A stretch of 64,000 nt of DNA, taken from NCBI RefSeq assembly GCF_031877795.1, contig NC_133931.1, positions 26,038,264 through 26,102,263 on the forward strand, read 5' to 3'. Positions within the stretch are counted from its first letter, which is position 1, and each line of letters begins with the position of its first letter. Under the pieces are notes generated by a model that made no database searches, was not told the DNA's origin, and was given only the letters and a program-made list of their open reading frames with translations. The position numbers were made by a program, and so were the translations under genes. This document shows positions 26,406-39,842 of the stretch, piece by piece. The stretch is from Strix aluco. Lineage: Eukaryota; Chordata; Aves; Strigiformes; Strigidae.

Positions 26406-29400
26406 TCCTTCTGCCTGAATCTTGATTTATTTCTTATCGGCAGATAATAAATCACAGGATGAGAGGGAGAGCATCCCCTTCTCCTCCAGCTATCCCACAG
26501 CTGTGTGGCTTGGGCATGCTGCTGGGTTGTGGGAGAGGAGGGTTTGAAATCCCTGGGGCTGTGGAAGCAGCTGTGCTGACTGACAAAGGCTGACAACCCT
26601 CACTGCTACATTCAAGGAGTCCCCAGCCCAGGTGTTTACTCAGTGCTTGGGCTGGTCATCATCGTCGTCCTGCAGTGAGCTGGTGGAACTGAACCTCCCT
26701 GTGCTGCAGCTCCTTCAGGGCAAAAGTCCAGTGTTCTCCCACAAGTGGCTGATGGAGGCAGGTGCTTGGAAAACTGCTCAGTTTTTGCACAAGAGCAGCC
26801 AAGATGAGCACCCATGGTGAGGGCCACCAGCTCCACTGGGAGGGACAGACCTCTGGCAGAGGGATGGGAACAGAAAGCTGGAACCTCTGAAATCACACCT
26901 TGAACTGGCTCTGGGAACACAAATCAAAGCCCTGATATAAGTTAAATTGGTGCAGCTTCTGTGCTCAGATGAGCCCTCTAATTTTTGAGTTGCCAAAGGC
27001 CTTGGAGGGACCATTATGTTAGATAAAGGTTACCGAGGGGCAGGTTGCTCCAGCCTCTTCTTGCCCTCAGCAGGCAGGAAGAGACTGCGCGGGGATGGCA
27101 GGGATGTCTCTCTTTCCCTGTACGAGGGGCACCTTTGGATGAACCTTGGAGGCAACTTTCTGACCCTTTTCTTCCATCAAAATGGCACAGAGTAGCTCCA
27201 TGGGGACCAAAAGCTCACCTGGGCTTTTTTTAACTTTTAGAAGGATTAACACAGATTTACATTTGAGAAATCAGGCTAATTCCAGTCTAAAGTGCAGGAC
27301 AATTCCCCCTGGTTCCCAGGAGGGTAACATCATAACCCATTATTAGCTGTGCCAGTTACAGTTACTTCCTTCCCACATTTCCTTTCAGGTGTCAGACTAG
27401 AATGCAATTGCTTTTCTTCCTGAGACCACTATTTTTAAAACTGAAGAATTGAACGTTATTAATATGGTAGGTGTTGTACTGTGCAGCCCGTTCTATAATG
27501 GGGTGTTTATAGCGCCGATGCTCTTACCCAGTCCATTTGTAATCAGAAGTAATAGTACCACTTCAGCACTTGCTCTGCTTGAAGATGCTGCAATAAATCC
27601 TGATGAGGCATAGCTTGACTGCAGCTGGCGGGTGATGTAGAAGCTTTGTGCGTTTTTACTTCTTTAATGTTTATAGCTCTTTTACATTATATGAATATTG
27701 CCAGTCCTGAGGATTCAGCTGTCATGAATCAAGCCTCAAAAAATAATGAGATTTTACAAAATGTGTACATTTGAAGAGTGTTTTATGGGCCTTCAAATGC
27801 TTCAGCCTTTGTGTCATGCTGTCAGGCTTCCCTCATTTTCCTGCCACGAGAAAGGAAAAAGAAAGCAGAGATTCACATGCGATCATCTGATTCCAACAGC
27901 TGGCCCCTACCAACATCACCTGATATCACGGAACTTGAGTTAATGTTGTAAGAGCAGTCAACACAGTCAAACAGATCCTAGCCTGTGTGATGGGCCAACG
28001 TAGCTCAGCTAAAACAATGTCATGTAGAGCTTATACACCCCTGGTTTTCTGTGGGAATAAAGGCTTTCACCTCTAGCTGCTTGCTGCCCTGAACTCCCCA
28101 TGTGGAAGGAGGAATGAAGAGTACATTTTTGAGGTGTTAGCAACAGAAGCCACTGGTCAGCACGGCATGGGTGAGCAGAGCAGAGCACGTGAATGTCACC
28201 CTCGTCTTGTTGGCAAGGAAGGTTCAGCATCACACACTCCCCAGCCACCAGCTCATTGCAGTTGCCTGCTCCACCAGTGCAAGCATCTGCGAGGTTGCAG
28301 CATGAAGTGGGTAAGGGAATTGAAAGGTTTAAAATAACCGTGCCTCTCCCTTCCTCTTTCCCCTTCTTCTCCCAATTTTAAAGCATTACTTTAAATCTGG
28401 ATTGGTTTCCTGCTCCTGCTTAGCGGTTGGCACTGCAGCAGTAGCAATGACACAGCTGAAGGGGTAGAGTGTTGCGAGTGGGAAGCATCACTCTGAGTAT
28501 CAAAGAGCTTTCTTAGGACCAATTACAAACCAAAGGGTGCATGTGCAAGGGAAATGAAAAGAAAGGAATAGAAATGAGAGAAAGGGTGATGTGTCATCTC
28601 TAGTGGAAGTAAGGAAGAAACTAAGAGTCAAGGGTGGTGTTTGTTGGAAAGACGGGCTTGGCTTTCTTGCAGTGCTCAGGGAGACATGACTTTGAAGAGC
28701 TTTTTTGTAAATGAGGAGGACTGCCCCTAAGAAATGCCTGACCCTGGCATCAGTTCCCCTTAAAACCCAAATATAGTTTGGGACTTCATTGAAACGAAGT
28801 ACAACTGCAAATGGATTTGACACTGTATTTTGCTCATTTCTTGGCACTGGGGTGCAGGACTGCTCAGATTGAGACTGGTGGCCTTATGAGCAACTACACT
28901 AAGAGCAGACCTTAACAAAAGGGCGCTGACAGGGAAGCAGCGTGGGAGGGAGTGGCAGCATCCTCTCCTGTCCTTGCTTAGGTAGTGTCCCTGCCTCAGT
29001 CCCAGTGGTCACTGGCTCCTTTCTGATTCCTCTGGAGCTCCTGAGCCCAACATTTACACATTTAAAACTTTGGCTATTTTTCACTCTTTTTCTAAACTAC
29101 CAATGGCAGTTGTCCCTGCTTTACACTGCTCTTCTTCTAACTCCCGCACCCTGTCATGTCCCCATGCTAGCCTTCTCCATTGATATGTTTTTCCATTCCT
29201 ATTACACTCATATTCTTTCTTTCTGTTCCCTCTTTATCCCCATCTCCCTTAGTTTTCTTAACCCTTACTGATTAGCCCTTTCCCCCCCTCTATACTTTCT
29301 ACTCAGATTCCTGACTCAAAATCTGGATTTCTAAACAAAGCACCACCAAGCAGGAAAGCTAAGATTAACAATTCTGCTATGAGTATATTTCCCTGGGTGT

Positions 29401-32400
29401 GATCTATAAGCATGTGCAAGAGCTCTCATCATTACCTTGGTATATGTTTGTAAGATAGAGTATTACTTTTCCTCAGGCTCCATCTCCTTCATCTTTTAAA
29501 AGTGTCCCCTAGTGACAGAGACTATATTTCCCTATCAGTATGTAAAATTTCTAGCACGTCTGATCGCTCCTGCAATATAAATGACAGGTAATTGTCAAAA
29601 TAATACATAAAGCTCTCATTGCCTGCAATCTTAAGATATCTGGAGTTATGGTCTTCATAAGCATCTCTCTCTAATGGTCACCCACTTACCTAGCCCTAAG
29701 GAACTCAGAGCATCCTCCAGAGGTGACAAGGTGCTCTTATCCTCATGCCACACATGAGCAACAGTGCCATGCCACAGGACATGTAACATGTCCCTTACAG
29801 ACAAGGTGAGGGGAGGACCAACATCTGCTGAACCCTTGTGCTATGCTTTGAATGTTTGGCCTTATTCTCCTTCCCGCATGCTGGTGGGAAGCGGGACGTC
29901 ACTTCAGAGAGGAGTGGAACCAGAGCCTCCATGGACCAAAAGATTTTATGAGTCCCCTGAATGCAGCCATGTCACTCAATGGATTAAAAAGGGGAAAATG
30001 AGAAGGGAATAATATAAAGTCCACCTCTGTTTGCTAACATCCTTTATTTCTTTTGTAAATAATGCTCTCAGCCAGTGTTTCCAAAAGGGGGAATCTGGAG
30101 GGAATCACCATCTCCACATGGACTCATGTAAGAAAGGAAGCAGCTGGTCCCTGGCATTATTGCTGTACTTCAGCTTGGAAACTTTGTTTGAAACACTGCA
30201 CAAAACCACATTTCTCTGGGTTGTTTTCATTCTCCTTCATTTTGTTCAATTAAGTAATTAATACTTCAAGGAAAAAAAAATCCTCTGGGAGTTCATTTCA
30301 ACCAGGACAGGGAGTGCCAGAGCATAAGTGGAGGTAAGGTTGAGGTGTTGTTGGACACAGGTTTATTCCTGTTCTTATTTTAGCTGAACCAGTTCACCCT
30401 CCCTGGTAAATAGGTGATAAGGCAGTGTGTTTATAGCAAGTATCCCGCGCGGCACAGCTGTACTATGGATTAGGTAATGTCACTGACTCACCGCAGAGTT
30501 ATTGGGCCACCTTGTCCCTTCCCTTACCCGGGCAACAATCTTCACTGTGTACACACCGATGGGCTTTGAACGCACTAATTAAGCTTCACAGCTTTTCTGT
30601 GAGGTTAGGTGTAATTATAGGCATTTTCAAAATGTAGGAACTGAGAAACAAATCTTCCTCCCAGAGACATCAAGCTGTTTCCTGTGATTTTTTCTAGGGG
30701 TGCTGAAAGCTCCTTTCAAAGAGCCAAACCCTCTCAGGTTCAAGCAGGACTTATCATTCAGTATCGCCACACCTAGGGACTTCCTGGCCAAAACTTCGAT
30801 ACTTAGACTGGATATTGGGCACCTAGGTCCAAAACCAAAAATAAGTGAGGTTTTAGTAATCCTACTGTAAGCATGAGCTACACACCTAAAGGGCTCGTGG
30901 ACCTCCTTAGGTGATTCTGTTCTCCATTCTGGTTTACTGCAAGTGATGTTTTAATGGATGTACTGACCTATCCAGATGGGCAAGTCCATGATGGCTTTTA
31001 GGGGAGCCAGCATGGGACTTTCTCTGCACAACTGCTAAAGCTACACAAGCATGGAGTACATGGCGAAGCACAGAGAAGAGGAGGGCTGGATGCCCACTTT
31101 CAGTGGACGTATCCCAGGTATCCAGTGCTTTTTTCCCAGCCCATGTTCTCAGCAGAGCCGAACACAGAGAAGCCTCTTTCAGCCACAGATTTTTTTTTCC
31201 TTTGGTTCAGATTGAAGTGACTTACTTTTATATTATTTTACACCATCCATAGTCACAGCAGAAACCAATAGCTGCTCTTGTAGACTATCAACAATCACAT
31301 AAAGCTGATGAATAAAGGAAACGGGAAAAACTCTATGGGTTGCTACCCAAATGGCCTTTTAGTACCCGCTCCAAATGCTCTCAGATGGAAGCTTCATAAA
31401 CAATATCAAAACTCAGGCGAGTTTTTTACTCTAAATGCAATTTAGTTGAAATCATGGGAAAAATGTGCTCACTGATTTCACTCTCACTGAGATTTGGAGT
31501 TGCAATAGGGGGACTAATTATTGTTCACTGAAGCCGGTGGAAAGAACTGTAATAACTTGAGCCCATGGTTTGACTTCTGGTGTCAGCACTGCTTTGGACT
31601 GGCTAAAGCACTTGCTGTTTACCCTGTCCCCATCAGCTGGTCACTCGTGCCTCTCTACAGCCTCCTGAGTTGCACCAGCCTGACTGTTTGTGTAACCATG
31701 CAGTAAACCTCCTTAGGAAATAACCCAGCAAAACGATACGTGTTCCCCAGTGTGGTTCACCACCTGGCTGCACAAACAGCTATGCCAGCCCAACAGAGAG
31801 GTGGCACGGGGTCCAGGACAAGCAGGGAGAAGCAGGTGCTCAATGCTGCTCCCGAGAAGATGTCCACCTTGGAAGATGCTCCCAGGCCAGTCACACAAAG
31901 GGGCTGAGTTACATCAACAAGCACTGTGAAGAGCGTCTTTCCTCCAGTCATTTCACTTGCATTGGCTCTAGCATTTGGAGGCTTCCCAGAGTGACTGAGC
32001 TCACTAACCTGGCAGAAAACTAGGCTGGCTGAAAAAAAAAGAGACTAGTTTTCTACCGGGCTGTTAGATGGCTTAGCTGTCTTGTATGATCTCAACCTCA
32101 GTGATCAGATCCTTAATCCATGTTACTTATGCAAGGACACATGGTTGTATCCACGGTTGTTTCTGCGGGTCTCCCCATGCTTGATGGATACAATCCACGT
32201 TTATAATGGAAATACCAGAGAGCAGAAGTCAAGAACATGGTGACTAATTATATTCCTTCAGCATTACTATACTGGTATTTTGTTTATTGAGCTCTTCCAT
32301 TTCAGTTCAAGATTCAACACACAGACCCATTCCATGGACTTTTCCAGGGCTGCTGCCTTGTGGAGGACTTCTGCTGAGACAAGTTTGTATGTCCCTCACT

Positions 32401-35400
32401 TGTTAATCCAAAACTTACCCATCCCATGCAGCACTCCCAGCAGTTTCACTTTTTTATCATTCAAAAGCAGCATAGCCAGGGGTAGGTTTTTTTCCTGGTT
32501 TCTCCCTTGTGACTTTGAATGCCAAGTTTCAGCCTGAAAAAATATTTACAGCTGTGTTATATAAACTAATGAAAAACAGTGTTTAAAATGAAAGTGCTTG
32601 CATGACTTTATGGAGAACAGCAGTGGAAATAGCCATATGGTAATAAACAGGCTACCTGATATGGTTTATTGTTTAACTCCTTGCTTACTTTTAGAAACTT
32701 AGCCTTATGTTTTCAAATGCCTGAGTCCTCTGAAACACATGTATGTGTGGGGTTAGTCACCCAAACCTGAATCTTGTGAATATGTAGCCTTGGAATAGCT
32801 CAGCAAGTAAAGAGCCATCTCAAGCAGGGACTGCCTGTATTTCCATATGCTTCACAGCACAGAGCACACTATAAACAAAGACTCAGTTTCTAAGGTAAAC
32901 AACAAGCAATTTTGGGTTTGAAAATAGGGCAAGAAAATGTCTGGACATTAGCAGGTTTTCTTTCTTGCAGCTCTCCATCAGGAAAACAAAAGAGAGTGAG
33001 AGATTTTGTATTACTGCAGCGTTGCCTTTCTCATACGTAGCTGTGATAGTTTCCTAGCCTGTGTTTGTAATGGCATGATGAGATATTTATAACATGCTAG
33101 GAAAAACGTTTCCTTTTTAAAGCCCATCACAGTAGCATAATAACAAGCCTTGAAATCTCTTTTCTATATCCCAAAATCACTCAATGGAAATGATTTTTAT
33201 ATGCTGACTGTTGGTGTGCATATTAAAGCCATTTCTAAGGAAAAGCTGTAAAACATACATCCATACGCTGCGCTGTGCACACATGACTGCACAATCAGAT
33301 TAGCCCACATGGCAGTAAAAATGCCCCTGCCCGGTCGAACAAGAGCTTCTGCAGTTGTTACCGCAACTGAAGCTGCTCTGGTGCCGGAGCAAGGGTGGGA
33401 ACAGTGCGAGTGCAGATAAGCCTTTACGGTAAATCAGCTATAACATGGTTTGGCTGCAGGCCCAGGTAATAACTAACCAGTTTTATGTTAATTATGTGCT
33501 ATCCTTTTTCATATAGCAATAGTTACAAGCCAGTACTAAGTATAAATGACTGCAGTGCATAGTTGGCTTTCATAAATTCTCTACCTTTTTGACATACTGC
33601 ATCACTTTCTAATTGACAGTTGTGAATAATTCTGTTTTTTTCCTTTTGCTCCGGCTTCTTTCTTGCAGTCTCTCATGAAGTAATATTTTAGAGTGTGTTT
33701 TTAAGAATAAACAGAGGCGCTCATACGTTTGGATATTTCATTCCATAGTTCCCATGCATGTTATATGGTAATTCACCCTTACGCAACGACTGCAAAACAG
33801 TCATTCTCTCCCAAGTGCCCCAGTGAATCTGCTCATAGTTAGAATATATTTCCATATCTGGAATGTAACCACCAAGAAGATGGTCAGCAAAACCACAGAG
33901 CCCCCCTCCATCCTCCTCCATCCATCCTGACCACAAGTCCCCAGTCCCAAAATCACAGTGCATTGCCCCACTGGGGAAGCCAACACAACTCTTTGTGGGA
34001 GTGATTGAGAAACTGGTCCAGTTTTGAAAAGTCAGCACATTTTTCCCCCAGGGTTACTTTTTTAAGCTGACATACCAAAGGGGCAGCCTGCAGCAGCACT
34101 GGCAGGAGCAGAGACAAATGTCTCTGAGAAAGGAATACCTGCAATTAGTAGTGTCTTGTGTTTCCCTTAGTGGACCCATGGTCTGAGACCTGTCTCCATC
34201 ACAAAAAGATCACAGTAGGAGCCCACTGGCTATATGAGGTGCCCTCACTCCCTAGACAATTCCAGCAAGAGACTCTGTGCCCCCTTCAAGGGGCCTAAGA
34301 AGTCCTTTACGGAAACTTACATGTGTAAACTTCTCTGAAGTGCTTGTGGAAGTGTTGTTCTAGGTCTTGCCAGCCTGGTCTCCACTGGTAAGAATTCTGA
34401 TTCTCCATCTTGACTTGCCTAGTCCTTCAGGACTGGTGTACACTTTGAAGGGTATTCGGCATAGTTCTACATTACAGGCACCCCAGTGACCCCTGCACAT
34501 GGGAAGACACCAAAAGATATCTTTGGCCAGAAGTACAGTATTGCTGGCATGACTTTTGGGTCACTGTAGGTTTTTGCAGATGAAGGTAAAATGCTTCTGA
34601 ATCCCAAATATACACTCCTCCTAATATTTAATGTACACCTTGCACAAGTATAAATGGTTAACAAGAAACAAGACAGAAGAAAATTAGGCCCAAGGGAGAT
34701 AAGCTGTAATAAGTCTGCAGCTTCCCATGGGAGGTAATTTGTGCAGCCATTAAATAAAGCAAACACTACTGGAATTTCACAAATAACATGGATTAATAAC
34801 AGGAGGAACCATTCCCCATTATCTGTGTGGGACACACATCGCTTCATTGACATTGCTACAGCGCAGGGAGATTGAAAAAAATGGTGTTTTAATTAAAATG
34901 TAAATAATGGAAGGCAAAGGAGCTCCTAAGGTTCTTCTAGACTACTCCAGAAAGTGCTGCTCTTGATAACAACGGGCAGAGCTCATTGGGGAAAAATGAA
35001 AGGTGGACAAGTCAGAGGACATTAAGGATAAAAATTGAATGGAAAATGCTTTGATTCAGGCTAACATCTTGGTTAATAGAATTCTGTGGTAATGAATATT
35101 AGCACACATGTGGGCCCACCTAGGCACTGAAGTGTTTGGGGTGTGGAGGGATTGTTGACAACTTTACTGCTATTACAATGTACCTGCTCCCTGCAAGCCT
35201 GTGTTCCCCATTAACAACAGGCACTGGTGTAGTATCAGATCGCCTGCAAAGCAGCAACAGAACAGGACTTTAGAGAAATTATTCTACAAATCAAACCCTA
35301 ATGTTGGAGAAACATAGGGGCAGTGCTGAATGCTCCGAGTTCTCACAGGTTTCAATGACACAGCAGCTCTCAGGCTCTGAAAATGAGCCTTCCGGTGCAT

Positions 35401-38400
35401 GAATGGCAGGAGCTGGCCACTGAGGCACCCCAATTGCTGTGTCCTGACCCCACTGGCCAAACTCTTGGACTCTAACATCAATGTACTGGCATCTTTCAGC
35501 AAACTGCATCACAAGAAGGAATAGAACAGAAAGTCGAGCACGTGTCAGGCTGTGGAAAGGGCACTGCCGAGAGCTAGAACTTGCATTATCATACAAATTA
35601 AATGATGACTTTGTAAGAAAAATAGGAAGAGTGTTTGGAAAGAGCCCAACTCTTGCAACCTTCATTTTTCTGAATGTGTTTATTTGTTTTATTCTATTTA
35701 CAGCCTCTGTTTTTTGAGTGAGTCCGATTATGTTTCACCTTGGAGCTTCCCAGCTTACGAATGCTGGAGTCAGGTGCTGGCTGCCACCCAGCTGGCCTCT
35801 GCCCTAGTTGCTCTCCGTAATGTAGTGAGGGCTGTAGTATCATTCCTTTTCAGGGCTAAAGCACGCCACTGACTTTTGATCATTAAAGGAAATGAACTCG
35901 AAATTACATTAAAATAAGTAAATAAGACTTGTGTACAAGGGCATTGAGATTACAAAGCAGGCAGTCTCAAAGGTTGGAAGATGCAGCGTGCAGTGACGCT
36001 GATTCAGTAGAGTTCTTTGGCAGGAGTATAAATGATGGCAAGAGGTGTGAGGCAGTGAAGAATAAAATCCTGAGTATTCAGCTTTCAAGGAAATTTGCAA
36101 AAGCCACTGTCTCAACAGCCAAGATTTACATGCATCTTCTGAGAAAGAATTACTTTTCTATGGGAAAGTAATCGTTCCCTGCACTGCTGAGCTAATGATG
36201 TGTAAAATAACTCTGACAAGCCCAAGTCCCACGGTGGCACTAGTCAACAGCGGAGAGAAAAGGGAATCCAAACAAACTACTGGTGACCAGAAAACAACTC
36301 AAAGCAGATTGCTAACAATAAATCTTATCATGACATTAAAGCTGGGCTCATCTTACAAAGAGCAAAGAGTATAGAGAGAATTGCTAAGGGCAGATGGCAG
36401 TGCCTTTCCCGGTGATATAAACACAGATGAATGTGTATCATTTCTGAGTACTGTATATGGCCCTGCCTAACTGAACAGCATAAATAACTGGAAAGAACAT
36501 TAACACATTTCTAGGGATTGAGTTTTAATTGTTCTGTGGTTTTCAACCATTGGTTCTGTCTAATTCTATTTAACGTGGCTATAGCTTTTCAAATATTCCA
36601 CATTATGGAAATTATGAAGTTCAGCTGGAAGTGTTTTACCTGCCAATATCTGAATTTCATGTCAGTGGTTATCCTGCAGTAGCTGGTGGCAAAAGAAACC
36701 TACTGCAGCATAACAGGAGGTTACATCCTTTACACAGTTATATTTAATCTCTTCTGATGCTTATCTGAGTTGTAGCTGAGTACAAGGAAATACAGATTCT
36801 GCATTCAAATCTTTGGAAGTATGAATAGTAATGGCAACAGATATAAGAACAATGCATAATTCATTCATCTGCCTGTCCAAGGAACCCAGGAGTTTTTCAT
36901 ATTTTACATGTAGATCATCATTTGTTCAAATATTTTCCACAAATGTTGTTGTGTGGAAAATCCATGAAAATCAGGAAATCTGCCTCATTATGAGAAGTAC
37001 TGGAAGAACTGTGAGCTGAACATATGACCACATACATAAAATAAACTACAGTGTATATTCTTTCTCTCACAGAAATTGCTTACAATTACTTTTGTGTTAT
37101 GTGTAGCAACAGGATCAAAAAAAAATTCAGATAGTAGAGTGACTTGCCAAAAAAGTATGTCCATACTATTACATATGAATAAAACTTTCATTTTTTTATA
37201 CTATTTATGGGTACATTTGTTTGTAAATGTTTTAAAAATGTTCTTTACCACTTCTTGAGATTTACTTATACCATTTCGTAGTTCTTCTGTAGAACAAAGC
37301 TGACATCTCCAGATGGCAGATATAAACATCAAAAGATGGACTGCCACTCAAAGACACGTGGGAAACATTTGCCAAAGCTAAATACAGTCATAGAAGAATT
37401 TCAATAGTAGAGTAAGAGTTCTTCTGAATATGCCATTAATAGTGGTGCAATACATCTAGCTGACACGTTGGAGGTGGTGAGCTGCACTCAAATATTTTGC
37501 TACCCACAAAATGGCACTTATTTTGGGATTGTTGCATACTCAGGAAATCATACAGTAAATCAAAGTTACGAGTACACAAACTGTGATATAAAATGCAGCA
37601 CACATTAAATGACATACAAGAAACATGCACATGTGCATGGCTAGGCAATTGTGTATGGGATTCAACCTTTTTGCTGAATAAATATTTGAGAGCTTTACAG
37701 CATCTCCTTTTATATAATCAGATAACTGCAACTACAAATTCAACTTGAGGTCTGACATTTTTACATTACAATGGCTTCTTTGTTGCTCCAAACAGCAATA
37801 TATATACAACAAATATGTTCAGAAAGAAAATGCTTTCCATCATACTCGTGTTTGCCTTATCAGAATGAGAAATTATGTACATGAAGTTCTTAATAATTTT
37901 TTTACTAGCAGTATTAGTCTCCTTTAGATATTGGTAGGGGTGGGAGGGGATCTGCCAAAATCCATTACACATTTTGTCTCGGCTGTAGTAAGAGAAGGCG
38001 TTCTTTGTGAGCTGGGCAATTCAAACATCTAAGGATGGGAGAAAGAGTTCGCCTGAAAGAGTGAATAATTAGTTTGAACTCTGCCACACTTTCCAAGCAG
38101 AAACTGTCTTATAAATAAAATATTTTATGAAGTTTTCTCAGCAGGATAGTTCCAAAAAGCTCACTCATCCCTTGCACCAGCCTCAACAGAGATAACTGTG
38201 GTGACTGGTCCCTGCCTCAGACACTAGTTCTGCAAGCCATATGGTTGCATCAGAATCACACCTTTGTTGGAGGCTTGTCTGCACACAAACTCCCAGTGAA
38301 ACACTGCGCTTGCCTGTGAAGACCACACCTTCAGGCACTTCAGCCCAAGTCTAAATATAGTCACTCTTAAGGTTTTTTTTTTTTCCCCAACATAAACTAT

Positions 38401-39483
38401 GCTTTATTGTCATCATGGAAGAAATTGGATTTTTGTCTACTCCTAAATCATGATTAAAGCAATGGATTTTGAAAGGCTGTAACATGAGCTAATGAGTCTA
38501 TACTGAGCAGATCTACCTGGCTCCATTCTACAAAGGAAATCTGTGGCAGCAGTAAGCCCTAGTAACTGTAATGCAATTGTGTTAGGGTCTTCTCTGCAAT
38601 GCCTGTCCAAGCTGCAAGACTGAATGATGTACCACCACAGTGTCACACACAAGCCCACAATGCTATGCCATAATAGCTATGTGTTAATTTGTTCCCCCAG
38701 CAGAACATTTGCTGTGGAGACAACTGAATCCACTACTGTGGCATCCACACAGATCATTTTCTTTAATTACTAAGCTCAGAAGAATTGCAGGTGTTGATGA
38801 GTTCAAGGAACATGATCCACTGAGATCCCTCCAACTGTAGTTTCACAAGAGACCGGCTCCAGCAACCACATTGGTTAAAGAAGTTCCTGCCCAATGACCT
38901 CCAGCTACTCACTGCTGGTCTTACACCACAGCTCATCACACCTGCTGTTGCATGAGAAGCTATGTACCTTGAGCGACACAGCCCAATATATAGTCTAGCC
39001 CTGTAGAGGATGATTGCACAGGACCATCTGAGGAGACTGTGAACTTGCCCACGTGAACAAATGTGAGGCACAAGGGCAGGAGCAATCAGCTAGGCATGGA
39101 GCAGGGCAGGCACTTCTTAAAGATCTTCACTGCCAAAGTCAGTGTCTTGGGGAAACTCCACTGGCAGGTTTATGATTCAGTTAAGCCAAACGTACAGCTT
39201 AAAGGAGAAGTCCCACTCCCCCTTCTGCCTGCCAGCCACGCTTTCTGCAAGCTCTTTCTCCGGGATGTACATCAAACCATAAATAATCCAGTGCAGACTG
39301 CTAAACTGATATAAATCTCATTGCTTTTTTGCAGGCTTAGTTTTCTGCTGGCTGAGCTCTCTGATCTGACTGGCTGTGGCTCCAAAAAGCATCAGGACCA
39401 GCATAAGGGATGTGTTAGAAACACAGAGAGAGGTGCAGGTGGGGAAGGGCTTTCAAAGGCAATTTACCATTAGGCTGGCTTAG
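26406..39483. other. Gene-free intergenic DNA
   Basis: Thirteen kilobases without a gene I can recognise. Open frames are short, unpaired with domains, and often overlap on the opposite strand. A possible second MIR-like scrap lies near 30,608-30,690 ('aggcattttcaaaatgtaggaactgagaaac'), too weak to name. AT-rich stretches rich in homeobox-like TAAT cores (for example 27,430-27,800) may be regulatory, but nothing in the sequence alone proves it. Confidence 0.5.
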
Positions 39484-39842
39484 CCAGGTGTGGTGGTTTA
39501 GCCCCTGCCGGGGTCTGAGACCACGCGGCCGCTGCCCCTCCCCCACAAAGGGAGTGAAATACAAAGCCCCGAGACTGAAATAAGGAAAGGTTTAATACAG
39601 CAGTGCAATAGCAACACAACAACAATAACAGTAATAGTGATAGCAATGAACAGAGCAAAATAGCTACCAAATACAGCAGTTTGAAGCACGATGTACAAAA
39701 CCACGCGTGCACCGCGCTCCGCGCCAGGAAAAATGTGACCTGCCAGGATGTGACATCCGCATGGTATCTGAATAACCCGGCTAGAGCTCCCCCCCACTGC
39801 TGGGGAAACTTAACCCTATCCTGGTTAAACCAGGACACCAGG
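39484..39842. repeat. 5-bp target-site duplication pair around solo LTR
   Basis: CCAGG at 39,484-39,488 directly precedes the TG of the LTR and is repeated exactly at 39,838-39,842 directly after its terminal CA. A perfect 5-bp duplication sets both LTR ends to the base and is the length typical of ERVL-type integrations. Confidence 0.88.
39489..39837 (-). mobile_element. Solo LTR, ERVL-like (minus sense)
   Basis: A 349-bp LTR. On plus it runs from TGTGGTGGTTTAGCCCC to ...AAACCAGGACA. The minus-strand reading starts TGTCCTGGTTTAACC, the usual sense start of this avian LTR group, and passes TATTAAACC before the U5 end. No internal retroviral sequence lies on either side, so it is a solo LTR left by recombination between the two LTRs of a provirus. 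Open frames across it on the minus strand (about 100-120 codons) are incidental. Confidence 0.85.

Noticed and set aside
34467-34853. 128-codon hydrophobic open frame on the minus strand, possibly a membrane protein
   Set aside because: The hydrophobic segments are scattered, no family is recognised and there is no promoter or neighbouring exon. Probably chance.
39470-39838. 122-codon open frame on the minus strand with a hydrophobic stretch
   Set aside because: It coincides almost exactly with the ERVL-like solo LTR; LTRs do not encode this.
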